A stretch of DNA of 64,000 bases from Flavobacterium franklandianum (GCF_007097365.1 NZ_VJZR01000005.1:186001-250000), one strand, 5' to 3'; shown: positions 43,690 through 54,173, numbered from the stretch's first letter. Notes: generated by a model not told the origin, from the letters alone. Translations and numbers: made by a program.

Positions 43690-45810
43690 ATGAAAAAAAT
43701 TACCCCCCTTTCTACCAAACTAATTCTTATGTTTTTTTGCTTGTTTTTACTTGGCAACACTTATGGCCAAGACAAAAATCAAACAAACAAAACGCTATTT
43801 GGCAAACCTGTTAAGGCAGGAACTATAAATCCAAACAAAGGGATAATTCGATGTGCTACAACAGAGTATGAGAAATTTCTTCAAGAAAATAATCCAAAGA
43901 GAATGTCAAATACTCAATTTGAAGCCTGGCTCACACCATTAGTTGCAAAATACAAAGTTGCAAAAGCCAATTCAAGAACAGCAGCAACAGTAATAACAAT
44001 TCCCGTTGTTGTTCACGTTGTTCACAGTGGCCAAGCCATTGGAACCGCCCCAAACACTACTGATGCTCAAATACAATCACAAATTACAGTACTTAATCAA
44101 GATTTTAGAAAAATATTAGGCACACCCGGTTATAACACAAACCCAGTTGGCGCTGATGTTGAAATTGAGTTTGTTCTTGCAAAACAAGACCCCAACGGAA
44201 ACCCAACAAATGGTATTGACAGAGTAAATTTCACTCAACCTTCTTGGTCTGAATCTGAAATTGAAACAATTTTGAAACCAAACACCAGTTGGGATCCTGC
44301 ATTGTATTTGAATATGTGGAGTCTCAAATTTACGGACAACACTCTTTTAGGTTATGCCCAATTTCCTGACAATAATTTTGCCCAAAATAATCCAAATTAT
44401 TTACAAGGTCTTAACCCTAATGGAGGTCCCGCAAATACTGATGGGGTGGTTTCTAGTTACGATGTTTTTGGCAGTAGCGCCTTTGGTGGTTCTTTTTTAT
44501 TGGCACCACCTTACGACAAGGGGAGGACAATGACACACGAAGTAGGTCACTGGTTAGGACTAAAACATATTTGGGGAGACGGAGGCAGTCGCGATAGTAA
44601 CACCAAAGACTGCAATGCATCTGATTATTGTGATGACACTCCAAAAGCAGGATGGGAAAACTATGAATGTCTTATTACTTATGACTCTTGTCCTACTGAC
44701 CCTGGAAATGATATGACCGAGAATTATATGGATTATACTAACGACGCATGTATGAACATATTTACCCAAAATCAAAAAGACAGGATCACGGTAATTATGA
44801 ATAACGCTGCTAGAAGAAGCTCTTTAAAAACCTCTAATAAAGCTACAGCAATACCATTGGTAGCAAATGATGCAGAGGTAAAAATAACAACTTTTAACAA
44901 TACCATTGATTATGGCTGTAATACTACACCTCCTGCTCTAACAAACAAACAAGTATCCATTAACAATAGAGGAACGACAACTTTAACTTCTGTAACTTTA
45001 AATTATACTATAAATGGAGGCGCAAACCAAACCCAAACTTGGAACGGTTCACTAACACAAAACCAATCAGCTGATATAACGCTATTGAACACTAATTTTA
45101 ATGGTACTTTAAATGTTAGTATCGTAACAGCCAATGGAGGTACAGATCAAAGAGTGAGCAACAATACTGCCTCAAGGAATTATTTTGATCTAGCAACTGT
45201 TAACTACAATTATACAAACTTTGTTTTTAATTTACAACAAGATTTTTGGGGAGATGAAATTACTTGGGAAATAAAAGACGGTGCTGGTGTCGTTAAATAT
45301 AGCGGTGGCCCTTATCCCGGTAAACATAGTGAAATTTTACCTTTGCCAGTACTCATAACTGAAAATTGGACTTTAGAAAGCAATAAATGCTACACTTTTA
45401 CTATCAACGACACTCAAAGTGATGGAATCTGCTGTTCCGGTGGAGATGGATATTACAACATTAAATCTACAGACGGTTCTACCACCATTGCTTCTGGAGC
45501 CTCTTATGGTATGATAGAAAATAAATATTTTTCAACCAATGCTTTAGGAACTACTACATTTGAAGCATTAAATGACATTTATCTTTATCCAAATCCCACA
45601 AAAGGCACTTTGAATGTTTATGTTTCTAGCACTTTAGGTTTGCCAAACAGTTTGACCGTTTCTAATAGCTTGGGTCAAATTATTAGTCAAAAAACAGTTT
45701 CGAAAGAAGCCGATTTAACAGTAAATACTTCTTCGTTAAGTAATGGTGTTTATTTTATTACCGTAACCAAAGAAGACCAATCAAAAACACTGCAATTCAT
45801 TAAAGAATAG
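43690..45810 (+). CDS. M43-family (pappalysin-like) zinc metalloprotease, T9SS secreted
   Basis: 706 residues with signal peptide (LFLLGNTYG-QDK, about 26). The metzincin site HEVGHWLGLKHIWG lies at about 283-296 and the Met-turn ENYMDYTNDAC about 60 residues later. The Asp/Cys-rich loop DYCDDTP between them is typical of M43B. Ig-like adhesion domains follow (about 400-600). The C-terminal sorting domain IYLYPNPTKGTLNVYV...GVYFITV directs export by the type IX system. The start at 43690 avoids a long upstream frame of low quality. Confidence 0.92.
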   Translation: MKKITPLSTKLILMFFCLFLLGNTYGQDKNQTNKTLFGKPVKAGTINPNKGIIRCATTEYEKFLQENNPKRMSNTQFEAWLTPLVAKYKVAKANSRTAATVITIPVVVHVVHSGQAIGTAPNTTDAQIQSQITVLNQDFRKILGTPGYNTNPVGADVEIEFVLAKQDPNGNPTNGIDRVNFTQPSWSESEIETILKPNTSWDPALYLNMWSLKFTDNTLLGYAQFPDNNFAQNNPNYLQGLNPNGGPANTDGVVSSYDVFGSSAFGGSFLLAPPYDKGRTMTHEVGHWLGLKHIWGDGGSRDSNTKDCNASDYCDDTPKAGWENYECLITYDSCPTDPGNDMTENYMDYTNDACMNIFTQNQKDRITVIMNNAARRSSLKTSNKATAIPLVANDAEVKITTFNNTIDYGCNTTPPALTNKQVSINNRGTTTLTSVTLNYTINGGANQTQTWNGSLTQNQSADITLLNTNFNGTLNVSIVTANGGTDQRVSNNTASRNYFDLATVNYNYTNFVFNLQQDFWGDEITWEIKDGAGVVKYSGGPYPGKHSEILPLPVLITENWTLESNKCYTFTINDTQSDGICCSGGDGYYNIKSTDGSTTIASGASYGMIENKYFSTNALGTTTFEALNDIYLYPNPTKGTLNVYVSSTLGLPNSLTVSNSLGQIISQKTVSKEADLTVNTSSLSNGVYFITVTKEDQSKTLQFIKE

Positions 45811-45831
45811 TTTCGCATCATAACACTTTTG

Positions 45832-45864
45832 AGAGGGTTGATTTATTTCAATCCTCTTTTTTTT
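45832..45864 (+). terminator. terminator after the M43 protease
   Basis: GAGGGTTGA pairs with TCAATCCTC (one G-U) around a small loop, followed by eight T. Confidence 0.85.
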
Positions 45865-45880
45865 ATCTGTTTTAATAGCC

Positions 45881-45888
45881 TAAATTTG
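45881..45888 (+). promoter_or_regulatory. -7 box of ribF
   Basis: TAAATTTG, a full match to TAnnTTTG, 23 bases before the ribF TTG start. Confidence 0.5.
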
Positions 45889-45910
45889 CAGCATTCTAAA
45901 AACAATTGCT

Positions 45911-46843
45911 TTGAAAATTTTCAATTCTATAAATGATTTCATTTGCTCAAAAAAAACCATACTCACTCTAGGTACTTTTGACGGGGTTCATATTGGCCAC
46001 CGAAAAATCTTAGAAAAAGTAACTCAAAACACCGAAACTGATACAACAGAAAGTTTAGTGCTTACTTTTTTTCCGCATCCAAGAATGGTTTTAAAAGGAC
46101 AATCAGAAGTAAAATTACTGAACACGATTGGCGAAAAAATAGATTTATTAGAAAAAATAGGCGTTCAAAACCTTGTTATTCATCCATTTGACGAAGAATT
46201 TTCAAAATTATCTGCCGAAGAATTTGTCAAAAAAGTACTTGTCGATCGATTCCACATTCAAAAAATAATTATTGGTCACGATCACCGTTTTGGCAGAAAC
46301 AGAACCGCAAATATTGACGACTTAATCGCTTTTGGGAAACAATATCATTTTGAGGTAGAACAAATCTCAGTTCAAGAAATAAAGGATGTTTCGATAAGTT
46401 CGACCAAAATCAGAAATGCCTTAACCGAAGGAAATATGGTTTTGGCCAATGACTATTTAGGTTATGAATACTTTCTAACAGGAATAGTTTCTAAAGGAAA
46501 ACAATTAGGAAGAACTATTGGTTTTTCTACTGCAAACCTTTTGATTGAAGAAAACGATAAACTTATTCCACGAAACGGAGTTTATGTTGTAAAAAGTATT
46601 ATCGACCAAAAGACTGTTTTCGGAATGATGAATATCGGATTTAATCCAACCGTGGCTGGAGAAAAACTATCTGTCGAAGTGCATTATTTTGACTTTGATG
46701 CCGATTTATACAACCAAGAAATACGAGTTTCAATGCTTAAATATCTCCGTTCAGAGCAAAAATTCGATTCGGTTATCTTCTTAAAAGAGCAATTACAAAA
46801 AGACAAGGAAGCCGCTTTGAACTACATAAGCAAACAACAATAA
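45911..46843 (+). CDS. ribF: bifunctional riboflavin kinase / FAD synthetase
   Basis: Phosphorylates riboflavin to FMN and adenylates it to FAD. 310 residues. N-terminal nucleotidyltransferase: GTFDGVHIGHRKIL (about 21-34), FFPHPRM, GHDHRFGRNRT, ISSTKIR. C-terminal kinase: GRTIGFSTANL and PRNGVYVV. The kinase motif has S-T-A-N where most members have P-T-A-N. The start is TTG, the only plausible one before the conserved N-terminus. In flavobacteria ribF is often near pth. Confidence 0.95.
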   Translation: MKIFNSINDFICSKKTILTLGTFDGVHIGHRKILEKVTQNTETDTTESLVLTFFPHPRMVLKGQSEVKLLNTIGEKIDLLEKIGVQNLVIHPFDEEFSKLSAEEFVKKVLVDRFHIQKIIIGHDHRFGRNRTANIDDLIAFGKQYHFEVEQISVQEIKDVSISSTKIRNALTEGNMVLANDYLGYEYFLTGIVSKGKQLGRTIGFSTANLLIEENDKLIPRNGVYVVKSIIDQKTVFGMMNIGFNPTVAGEKLSVEVHYFDFDADLYNQEIRVSMLKYLRSEQKFDSVIFLKEQLQKDKEAALNYISKQQ

Positions 46844-46890
46844 TTAGTTAAAATTTAGACTATTTCGTAAAAAAATATTATTTTTTTACA

Positions 46891-46898
46891 TATATTTG
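46891..46898 (+). promoter_or_regulatory. -7 box of the small membrane protein gene
   Basis: TATATTTG matches TAnnTTTG, 57 bases before the ATG. Confidence 0.4.
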
Positions 46899-46954
46899 AT
46901 AGACATTCAGTTCTTTATCAAACAATTTTTTTTAACCTTTTAATAAACAATAAC

Positions 46955-47392
46955 ATGAAAGTATCAAAAGAAGTTTTCAATGGTGCCACAATCTTCGTTG
47001 GGATTGGCGTTTATTTTTTATTAATGAATGCTTTGGGATTTGCAGATGTACTTTACTTACGTCTCTTGAATATTATATTCGTCTATTATGGCGTAAACAA
47101 AACAATTCAAATGAATATTGCTGAAGGAAAAAAAACTTTCATTTCTAATGCAATTTCAGCTATGATCACCTCGCTTGTTGGTGTATCGTTAAGTGTTGTC
47201 GGATTAATTATTTACAGCTATATGCAAGGCGGAGATAGCTATGTACAATCATTATCCGAAAATTTCTTGTTTGGCGGTAACCCATCCGTAGTAACCTATT
47301 CCATCTGCTTGTTTTTTGAAGGAGTTGCCTCTTCAGTAATTGTAACTCTATTTACCATGTTGAAATGGAACAATCGCTTTACTACAGATTAG
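46955..47392 (+). CDS. small integral membrane protein
   Basis: 145 residues with four predicted membrane helices (about 8-27, 30-45, 58-80, 105-130), short loops, and C-terminal NRFTTD. Size and topology resemble DUF4199-type flavobacterial proteins, but I cannot assign it firmly and no function is known. It is a single gene with its own -7 box between ribF and bioB. Confidence 0.7.
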   Translation: MKVSKEVFNGATIFVGIGVYFLLMNALGFADVLYLRLLNIIFVYYGVNKTIQMNIAEGKKTFISNAISAMITSLVGVSLSVVGLIIYSYMQGGDSYVQSLSENFLFGGNPSVVTYSICLFFEGVASSVIVTLFTMLKWNNRFTTD

Positions 47393-47441
47393 TAGTGGAT
47401 TCTTAAAATTTAGTTTTGAGTCTGTTTTTCAGCAACACATC

Positions 47442-47472
47442 TTTGTCGATTGGAACAATTTAACTACTTTTG
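47442..47472 (+). promoter_or_regulatory. bioB promoter
   Basis: TTTG (47442-47445), a 19-base spacer and TACTTTTG (47465-47472) match the Bacteroidota consensus TTTG-N19-TAnnTTTG exactly. The ATG is 20 bases downstream. Confidence 0.75.
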
Positions 47473-47492
47473 AAACTTCAAATAAAAAATAG

Positions 47493-48578
47493 ATGAGTAC
47501 TACAAGACACGACTGGACAAAAGAAGAAATTATCGCAATATATACTAAACCTTTGATGGATTTACTTTATGAAGCAGCTACTATTCACAGAGAACATCAC
47601 GATCCAAATGTGGTTCAAATATCCACTTTATTGTCTATTAAAACCGGTGGTTGTTCAGAAGATTGTGGCTATTGTCCTCAAGCAAAAAGATACCATACTT
47701 CAATCACAACTAATGATTTAATGTCTGTTAGCGAAGTCAAAGAGCAGGCAGAAAAAGCAAAACAAAGTGGATCATCTCGTGTTTGTATGGGAGCAGCTTG
47801 GAGAAATGTAAAAGATGGTAGTGAATTTGACCAAGTTTTAGAAATGGTTCGTACCATTAACAAAATGGATATGGAAGTGTGTTGCACCCTTGGTATGATT
47901 ACCGAAAATCAAGCACAACGACTGGCCGAAGCTGGTTTGTATGCCTACAACCACAACATCGACACTTCCGAAGAATATTATAAAGAAGTGATTTCGACTC
48001 GCGGTTTTGAAGACCGTTTACAAACAATTGAGAATGTCCGCAAAACAAATATTACAGTTTGTAGTGGAGGAATAATAGGAATGGGAGAAAGTATTGAAGA
48101 TCGCGCAGGAATGCTAGTTGCACTTTCTACATTAAACCCACAACCAGAATCTGTACCAATTAATGCTCTTGTTCCTGTTGAAGGAACACCTCTTGAAGAA
48201 GAAAAACCAGTTGAAATTTGGGAAATGATTCGAATGGTTGCCACCACAAGAATTGTTATGCCTGAAACCCAAGTGCGTCTTTCAGCAGGAAGAATAAATA
48301 TGAGTCGCGAAGGACAAGCGATGTGCTTTTTGGCTGGTGCCAATTCTATTTTTTCGGGAGATAAATTGCTGACAACTCCTAATAATGATGTAAATGAGGA
48401 TGTGAAAATGTTCGAAATATTAGGATTAAAAAACCAACAGCCTTTTGCTAAAGTATACCAACGGGAAACGGTTGAAGCTATAGATTCTAAATTTGCTCCA
48501 CTTGGCGAAAAACCAAAATGGTCTCGTCCTGGACATACAATCGAAAGAAATTTAGAAGCGACCGTAAAGAGGAAATAA
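47493..48578 (+). CDS. bioB: biotin synthase
   Basis: Radical-SAM enzyme inserting sulfur into dethiobiotin. 361 residues. The 4Fe-4S motif GGCSEDCGYCPQ lies at about 53-63; further motifs are SSRVCMGAAWRN, YNHNIDTSEEYY, CSGGIIGMGES, and AGRINMSREGQAMCFLAGANSIF near the 2Fe-2S site. Monocistronic here, with a strong promoter and a terminator. The rest of the biotin genes begin at the right end of the window. Confidence 0.97.
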   Translation: MSTTRHDWTKEEIIAIYTKPLMDLLYEAATIHREHHDPNVVQISTLLSIKTGGCSEDCGYCPQAKRYHTSITTNDLMSVSEVKEQAEKAKQSGSSRVCMGAAWRNVKDGSEFDQVLEMVRTINKMDMEVCCTLGMITENQAQRLAEAGLYAYNHNIDTSEEYYKEVISTRGFEDRLQTIENVRKTNITVCSGGIIGMGESIEDRAGMLVALSTLNPQPESVPINALVPVEGTPLEEEKPVEIWEMIRMVATTRIVMPETQVRLSAGRINMSREGQAMCFLAGANSIFSGDKLLTTPNNDVNEDVKMFEILGLKNQQPFAKVYQRETVEAIDSKFAPLGEKPKWSRPGHTIERNLEATVKRK

Positions 48579-48686
48579 AAAGTGTTGGTTATTTTAATTG
48601 GAACGCAGTTAAAACCAATAAATCAGTTTTTTTTTAATCAAAAAGTAAATTAGAAAGTTGTACCCTTTTTAAATTTCTAAATAATG

Positions 48687-48725
48687 AATCCCGCTAGTAA
48701 CAATGAGTATGTTACTAGCGGGATT
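48687..48725. terminator. bidirectional terminator, bioB / surface protein 1
   Basis: AATCCCGCTAGTAAC and GTTACTAGCGGGATT form a perfect 15-bp stem with a 9-base loop between the convergent genes bioB and the 1610-residue protein. T-rich on the plus strand. Confidence 0.92.
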
Positions 48726-48747
48726 TCTTTAGTTTTAACCTGATGTT

Positions 48748-51700
48748 TTAGTATATAATTTTATTCACAACTGTTTTGCCGTTTTGTAAAGTTGTTTTAA
48801 CAATTAACGTTTGGTCACTCGAAACCAAATTGGTTATTAAAAACTCGTTACTATTGATACTGCCGTTTTGGTAGATTTGTCTTCCGAGTACATCATAGAA
48901 TATTACTTTGTCTATCGTTTCTGATAATGAATTTATTTTTATTTTTTTGTTTTTAATAAAAATCAACACCTGATTTGATTGGCTTACTAAATCATTTGCA
49001 CTCAATGTTTTATTGGCATAACGCAATACAAAACGGTCATTAAAAGTTCCTGCAAGGGTATTAAAAGTATAATCTCCCCCTTTTAAATCATATACGGTAT
49101 TGGTCAATTTATCTTCAACAAACACCGGTTGATTTGCCAATAAACCATCTACTTGGCCAATGTTTATGGTAAAAGAACCATCTATAGTAGATCTAAATCC
49201 TAAAGGCACTTCATCATTTTCGTCAAATGGCAAAGCACGACCCTGAATTACTAAATTCTTATCTAGGCTGATGCTATAAAAATCAACAAATTCATTCCCG
49301 TCAAAACTTTCACCATCAAAACTACTATCATAATCATTGGTAGCATCCGTAAGATAACCTACTAAAGTTTGCTTGAAAGCTCCTTGTTTATTTGTTAGGT
49401 TTAACCAAAGTCTGTTTTTTTCGAATGCGTTGGTTGTTTTTGTAGTGTTTTTAGTTTTGAAAAACTGTTGATTAATCCCTGTTTTGTCAACAATAGTTGT
49501 TCCTGCAAGACGCATTATATTATTAAAAGTGACTGACCCACCAGTAGCTTTGCTAGTTGTGAAAAAAGCTTGTCCAGCTGCTATTTTGCCTGTTGGAATA
49601 ATCCCTTCACTTACAGCTACTCCTCCTGTTCCGTTATAGGATGCGTAATCATCCGATGTATATGCATGAACTCCGGATCCTGCAGTCCCGTTATTAATAT
49701 TTGAAGCCAGTTGAATAGCCGTGTTGTGTGTCCAGAAATAAATTGTCCCCTCTATAAGTGCGCTGTTGGTTGATAAAAACGTATCGGCATCTATTGCTGA
49801 TGGATAAGGATTGCCTAAAAGGTTTGAAGTTGTAGTAGGTCCAATTGCAATTGTTTTAATTCCATTATTTGGAACTCCAGTAAAAGTAGCATAATACAAT
49901 CCTGGCGGTGGCGGTGGTGATGATGATGTTTGAGGTCCTCGAATGATGTAACCTTTTCCAACAAACATTGCTGTCGATGCCGATTCTTTTTTCCAATCTT
50001 CTGGGACACTAAAATCATTATAAGAATAAAACATCCCTGATGCATATGACGGAGATATACTCAAATTATGATTTACTACTGGTGAAGACCAATAAGTATA
50101 ATCAGAAGTTAGAGCAGATGTGCTAGTTCTCTGATAAATTATATTTCCTGAATTTATAGAGGCATTATTGGTTTGTACCAAACTAGAAGTGTTTTCGAAA
50201 GTTAATGTTCCAGTTCCAGAAACGGCAACTTCATTAGTAATTATCAAGTTATACCCTGTTTTTATGATAACATTTCTTCCTGTATTGACAGTACACGAAC
50301 AACCCGTAACATCTACATTTGTATCGTGAGATAGGGGATAATTTCCATTAAAAACTAGTGCATGACTACTGTTTGGCGTTCCATTAGACCATACGGTTGT
50401 CCAAGTGTTCGTAACCGCTGCATTAATAACTACATTTGCAGTAGCCGATGAGGCACAGCTACCATTCGATGCTGTAAAGTTATAACTACCCACTGCTAAT
50501 CCTGAAATGGTCATTGTTGTTCCTGTAATTGAATAACTATTAGTCGTTGTTCCCGTTTGATTTATAGTCCCCGATGTTGGCAAACCACTTAAAACTACGC
50601 TTCCAGTTATTATAGAACAATTCGGTTGGGTAGTTGTTCCAACTGTTGGAACAGAAGGTGTAGCTGGCTGTGTATTAATAACAACATTTGCAGAAGCAGG
50701 TGAACCACAAGTGGAAACGGAGAATAACTGTGTTGATGGAATAATTTGTGAAACCTGACTCGGACTACTCCACGATAATTGAGATACCGCGTCTCCCACA
50801 TTTTCATAATATTCTAAAACGATGTCATATTTAACACCTGCCGTAAGTGAAATGGTACCTGTATTATTAACCGCTGAATGATCATTCCAATTATTAATAA
50901 GTTGTGTTCCATTTATCCATAGCCTAATGCCATCATCGCTTCTGGTTGTAAAAGTATAAGTTTCACTATAAAGCGGCTGAACAAATCCCGACCATCGTAC
51001 TGAAAAATTATCGTTACCAATCGAAGGATCAGGGCTTCCGTTTGCCCAATCAAAATTAACCGTAGCATCGGTGCGGGTTAAAACAGGAGAACCTGAAAGA
51101 TCCATATTATTAAAATATTCTCCTTTTAAACCATTATTTAAATTATTTACCGAATAGATGTATGTTGTTCCTGCAGCAAGTCCAGCAATTGTTGTACTTG
51201 CTCCAGACCCTAATGTTGTAAAGCTTCCAGGACTTCTGGTCAACATCCAATTCCCAGCTGGCAAACCATTTAAATCTACACTACCAGTAGCTGTAGAACA
51301 CGTAGGCTGAGTAGTAGTTCCTATTGTTGGGGCAGAAGGTGTAGTTGGCTGTGTATTAATAACAACATTTGCAGAAGCAGGTGAACCACAACTGGAAACG
51401 GAGAATAACTGTGTTGATGGGATAATTTGTGAAACCTGACTCGGACTACTCCACGATAATTGAGATACTGCCGAACCAGAGTTTTCATAATATTCTAAAA
51501 CAATATCATATTTCACGCCGGCAGTAAGTGCTATAGTGCCTGTGTCAGTAGCTGCTGCATGATTTGTCCAATTGTTAATGATTTGAACCCCATTTACCCA
51601 CAACCTGATACCATCATCACTGCTGGTTGAGAAAGTATAGGTTTGACTGTAAAGCGGTTGTATTAGTCCCGACCATCGTACTGAAAAATTATCGTTACCA

Positions 51701-53580
51701 ATCGAAGGATCAGGGCTTCCGTTTGCCCAATCAAAATTAACCGTGGCATCGGTGCGGGTTAATGTAGGTGATCCCGAAAGCGTCATAGTATTATTAAAAT
51801 ATTCCCCTTTTAAACCATTAATAAAATTATTTACTGAATAGGTATATGTTGTTCCTGCAGCTAGTCCAGAAATTGTGGTACTTGTTCCTGTTCCTGTAGT
51901 TGTAATACTTCCAGGACTTCTAGTTAACACCCAAGAGCCAGAAGGCAAACTGCCTAAAACGACACTGCCAGTAGCTGTAGAACACGTAGGCTGAGTAGTA
52001 GTTCCTATTGTTGGGGCAGAAGGTGATGTGTTTACTGTAATCAATGCCGTAGCCGTTCTAGTTGCACTTATACAACCACTAGCTGTTTTCGTTTCTGCAT
52101 AATATGTTGTGTTACTTGATGGCGAAACTGAAAAATTAGTACCACTTGCAGAATTTCCTAAAAGTATCCCTCCTGTTGCAGTAGTATACCAATTTATAGT
52201 GTTTCCATCAGAAGTTGCATTTAGATTTAAACTTGCGCTATTACAAATGGAAGTGCTCATGCTTGGAGTTACAGATGTAGGTGCTGCTGTATTACTAATC
52301 GTTACCCAAGACGATGTAAGAGGCGTTGCTCCTGCTCCCGTTGGGTCACATCCATTTGTAGCTTTAACTGCAAAATTTCCAGAAACAGCAGTTGGACCAA
52401 ACGTTATAGTTGCAGAAAGACCGTCTGCAGAAGGAGCTATTGTCCACCCTGTATAAGATGTTGACCATATATAACTAGAAGCTCCAATTACGGGATTTAT
52501 AGTATAAGTTGCCATACTACCTTGACATTGGGATGTAGAAGGAGTGCCTGAAAAATTTGGTGCGCCACTTGGCGCATTTGTAACATATACAGTTCTAGTA
52601 ACAGTTCTAGTAGTACATCCGGATGATGCAATCGTATAAGTAATTATAGCCGTTCCTGCAGCTACGGATGTTACTACCCCTGTCGCAGAATTTACTGTAG
52701 CTACTAATGGTGAACCACTTGACCAAGTCCCACCTAAAACTGTTGATGACAATGTTGTTTCCATTGTACCATAAGTACATATATATTGATTTCCTGTTAA
52801 TGTACCAGCATTTGCTGGACAAGTCCAAGTAATTATTATTCTTCCTGCACCTCCAACACCTCCAGACTGATTTCCAGCATCTTGTGAAGTCCTTGAACCT
52901 CCGCCTCCGCCTCCAGGTTGAGCTCCAGAATTACCAACACTTGTAGTTCCACTTGTTCCAATTCCTGCTCCTCCAGCTCCGCCAGAATTAGCTCCTGCAC
53001 CACCAGCTCCTGAGGAAGCTACAGTTGGATTAGTTGCAGTTGCCCCATTTACACCCAAAGAACCCGCTGTCATTGTTGTTCCGACAGATGTCGCAACCGT
53101 TCCGCCAGCTCCTCCACTTGGAGACCCACCTGATGTATTTCCTGATCCCCCACTTCCCCCGTCAGCATATATTGAAGTTGTAAATCCTGTAATTGTTGAG
53201 TCCCCTCCAGCATTTCCAATGGCACCAGAAACTCCTGTACCTCCAGCACCTACAACAATTGGGAGACTTGTCCCAGATGTAACTGTAATTGTAGCAGTTG
53301 CATAAGCACCTCCTCCTCCACCTGCACCACCTCGACCGTTAGAAGATCCAGCATTTGTAGAACCTCCTCCTGCACCTCCTGCACCCCAAGCTTGTACAGT
53401 TATACTTGTAACACCAGCCGGAACAGTAAAAGTTCCAGATGAATTAAAAGTTTGAGATTGCCCAAAAGAAAACAAAGGCGTTATAGAAAAAAACAAAACC
53501 ATCAACAGTAAACGAATGGCTTTTGATGGTTTTAATGACAATACGGTATTTAAAATCGAACTTAATTCGGACTTATTCAT
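48748..53580 (-). CDS. giant T9SS surface protein 1 with Gly-rich and two PA14 domains
   Basis: 1610 residues. Signal peptide (to about 42, FSFG-QSQ), then a glycine-rich region (about 45-250: VQAWGAGGAGGG.., repeated GAGG). Several Ig-like/PKD-like segments with short Pro-Thr-rich linkers follow. Two PA14 carbohydrate-binding-like domains (GLKGEYFNN.., about 588-730 and 817-955) share most of their sequence. A C-terminal module of about 450 residues (TYWSSPVVNHNLS, LLGNPYPSAIDADTFL, GRALPFDENDEVPLGFRSTIDG) is common to the next two genes. The end is a sorting domain, with a tail different from the other two. It is probably an adhesin or glycan-binding surface protein. Confidence 0.85.
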   Translation of the reverse strand: MNKSELSSILNTVLSLKPSKAIRLLLMVLFFSITPLFSFGQSQTFNSSGTFTVPAGVTSITVQAWGAGGAGGGSTNAGSSNGRGGAGGGGGAYATATITVTSGTSLPIVVGAGGTGVSGAIGNAGGDSTITGFTTSIYADGGSGGSGNTSGGSPSGGAGGTVATSVGTTMTAGSLGVNGATATNPTVASSGAGGAGANSGGAGGAGIGTSGTTSVGNSGAQPGGGGGGSRTSQDAGNQSGGVGGAGRIIITWTCPANAGTLTGNQYICTYGTMETTLSSTVLGGTWSSGSPLVATVNSATGVVTSVAAGTAIITYTIASSGCTTRTVTRTVYVTNAPSGAPNFSGTPSTSQCQGSMATYTINPVIGASSYIWSTSYTGWTIAPSADGLSATITFGPTAVSGNFAVKATNGCDPTGAGATPLTSSWVTISNTAAPTSVTPSMSTSICNSASLNLNATSDGNTINWYTTATGGILLGNSASGTNFSVSPSSNTTYYAETKTASGCISATRTATALITVNTSPSAPTIGTTTQPTCSTATGSVVLGSLPSGSWVLTRSPGSITTTGTGTSTTISGLAAGTTYTYSVNNFINGLKGEYFNNTMTLSGSPTLTRTDATVNFDWANGSPDPSIGNDNFSVRWSGLIQPLYSQTYTFSTSSDDGIRLWVNGVQIINNWTNHAAATDTGTIALTAGVKYDIVLEYYENSGSAVSQLSWSSPSQVSQIIPSTQLFSVSSCGSPASANVVINTQPTTPSAPTIGTTTQPTCSTATGSVDLNGLPAGNWMLTRSPGSFTTLGSGASTTIAGLAAGTTYIYSVNNLNNGLKGEYFNNMDLSGSPVLTRTDATVNFDWANGSPDPSIGNDNFSVRWSGFVQPLYSETYTFTTRSDDGIRLWINGTQLINNWNDHSAVNNTGTISLTAGVKYDIVLEYYENVGDAVSQLSWSSPSQVSQIIPSTQLFSVSTCGSPASANVVINTQPATPSVPTVGTTTQPNCSIITGSVVLSGLPTSGTINQTGTTTNSYSITGTTMTISGLAVGSYNFTASNGSCASSATANVVINAAVTNTWTTVWSNGTPNSSHALVFNGNYPLSHDTNVDVTGCSCTVNTGRNVIIKTGYNLIITNEVAVSGTGTLTFENTSSLVQTNNASINSGNIIYQRTSTSALTSDYTYWSSPVVNHNLSISPSYASGMFYSYNDFSVPEDWKKESASTAMFVGKGYIIRGPQTSSSPPPPPGLYYATFTGVPNNGIKTIAIGPTTTSNLLGNPYPSAIDADTFLSTNSALIEGTIYFWTHNTAIQLASNINNGTAGSGVHAYTSDDYASYNGTGGVAVSEGIIPTGKIAAGQAFFTTSKATGGSVTFNNIMRLAGTTIVDKTGINQQFFKTKNTTKTTNAFEKNRLWLNLTNKQGAFKQTLVGYLTDATNDYDSSFDGESFDGNEFVDFYSISLDKNLVIQGRALPFDENDEVPLGFRSTIDGSFTINIGQVDGLLANQPVFVEDKLTNTVYDLKGGDYTFNTLAGTFNDRFVLRYANKTLSANDLVSQSNQVLIFIKNKKIKINSLSETIDKVIFYDVLGRQIYQNGSINSNEFLITNLVSSDQTLIVKTTLQNGKTVVNKIIY
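50671..52030 (-). repeat. tandem duplication inside surface protein 1, 681-bp unit
   Basis: The stretch beginning TGTATTAATAACAACATTT at 50671 recurs at 51352, an offset of 681 bp = 227 codons, covering a PA14 domain plus its linker. Long runs are identical, so the duplication is recent or kept alike by gene conversion. Confidence 0.85.
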
Positions 53581-54173
53581 AGTAGGTAATTTATTTTTTG
53601 ATAAAGGGGATTATCGTATTTTGATTAAAATAATAGGGGGATTATATTAACATCAAAGTGCTAAAATAACAATAATAATCAATTAAATATCAAAAAAAAA
53701 TCGTTAAAACACTGATTAAGTGGGAATACAACTGCAATTTGTCGGTTTGTTACAGATTATAGACGATAAATACTGTTAAAAATAAACAAATGAATTTGCT
53801 TTTATCCTTGTAGGATCTAACAATAATGCTATTCTGTTGGTTATAATTGAACAGTACTAGTTAATTACTGCTTTTGAGTAACAATAAATCGATTCCCTTT
53901 AGGACAAAAATGAGTAACTCTTTTTGAGATAAAAACAACCTTAAGTTTCTTTAGAAATTCCTGAAAAATGAATTAGGCAACTCAATATCGATTTAAGCAA
54001 ATGATCTGGTTTTTCAATGCTAAAGTACTAGAATTCTATCCCCAAAATAAGCCCTATAAATAGTGAGACTCGAGTCTTTCTTTCGTCAAAATGACAAAGT
54101 TAGTATCTGTATTTATTCTCAACCTAATTCGGTCAAACATAACCCTTCGAAACTCATCGAAGAGTTATGCTTT
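53581..54173. other. intergenic region between surface proteins 1 and 2
   Basis: No gene. Next to the start of protein 1 is a leader shared with protein 2 (minus strand AAATTACCTACTATGAATAA). Further upstream, GATAAATACTGTTAAAAA resembles GATAAATATTGTTAAAAA at the same relative place before protein 2. The two genes are probably controlled alike. Confidence 0.6.
54138..54170 (-). terminator. hairpin downstream of surface protein 2
   Basis: On the minus strand GCATAACTCTTCGA pairs with TCGAAGGGTTATG (one mismatch) immediately after the stop codon at 54174. Confidence 0.65.

Noticed and set aside
52607..53400. Possible CRISPR-like or minisatellite array in the Gly-rich region
   Set aside because: The repetition follows Gly codons (GGAGG-type protein repeats) with no constant repeat-spacer length.
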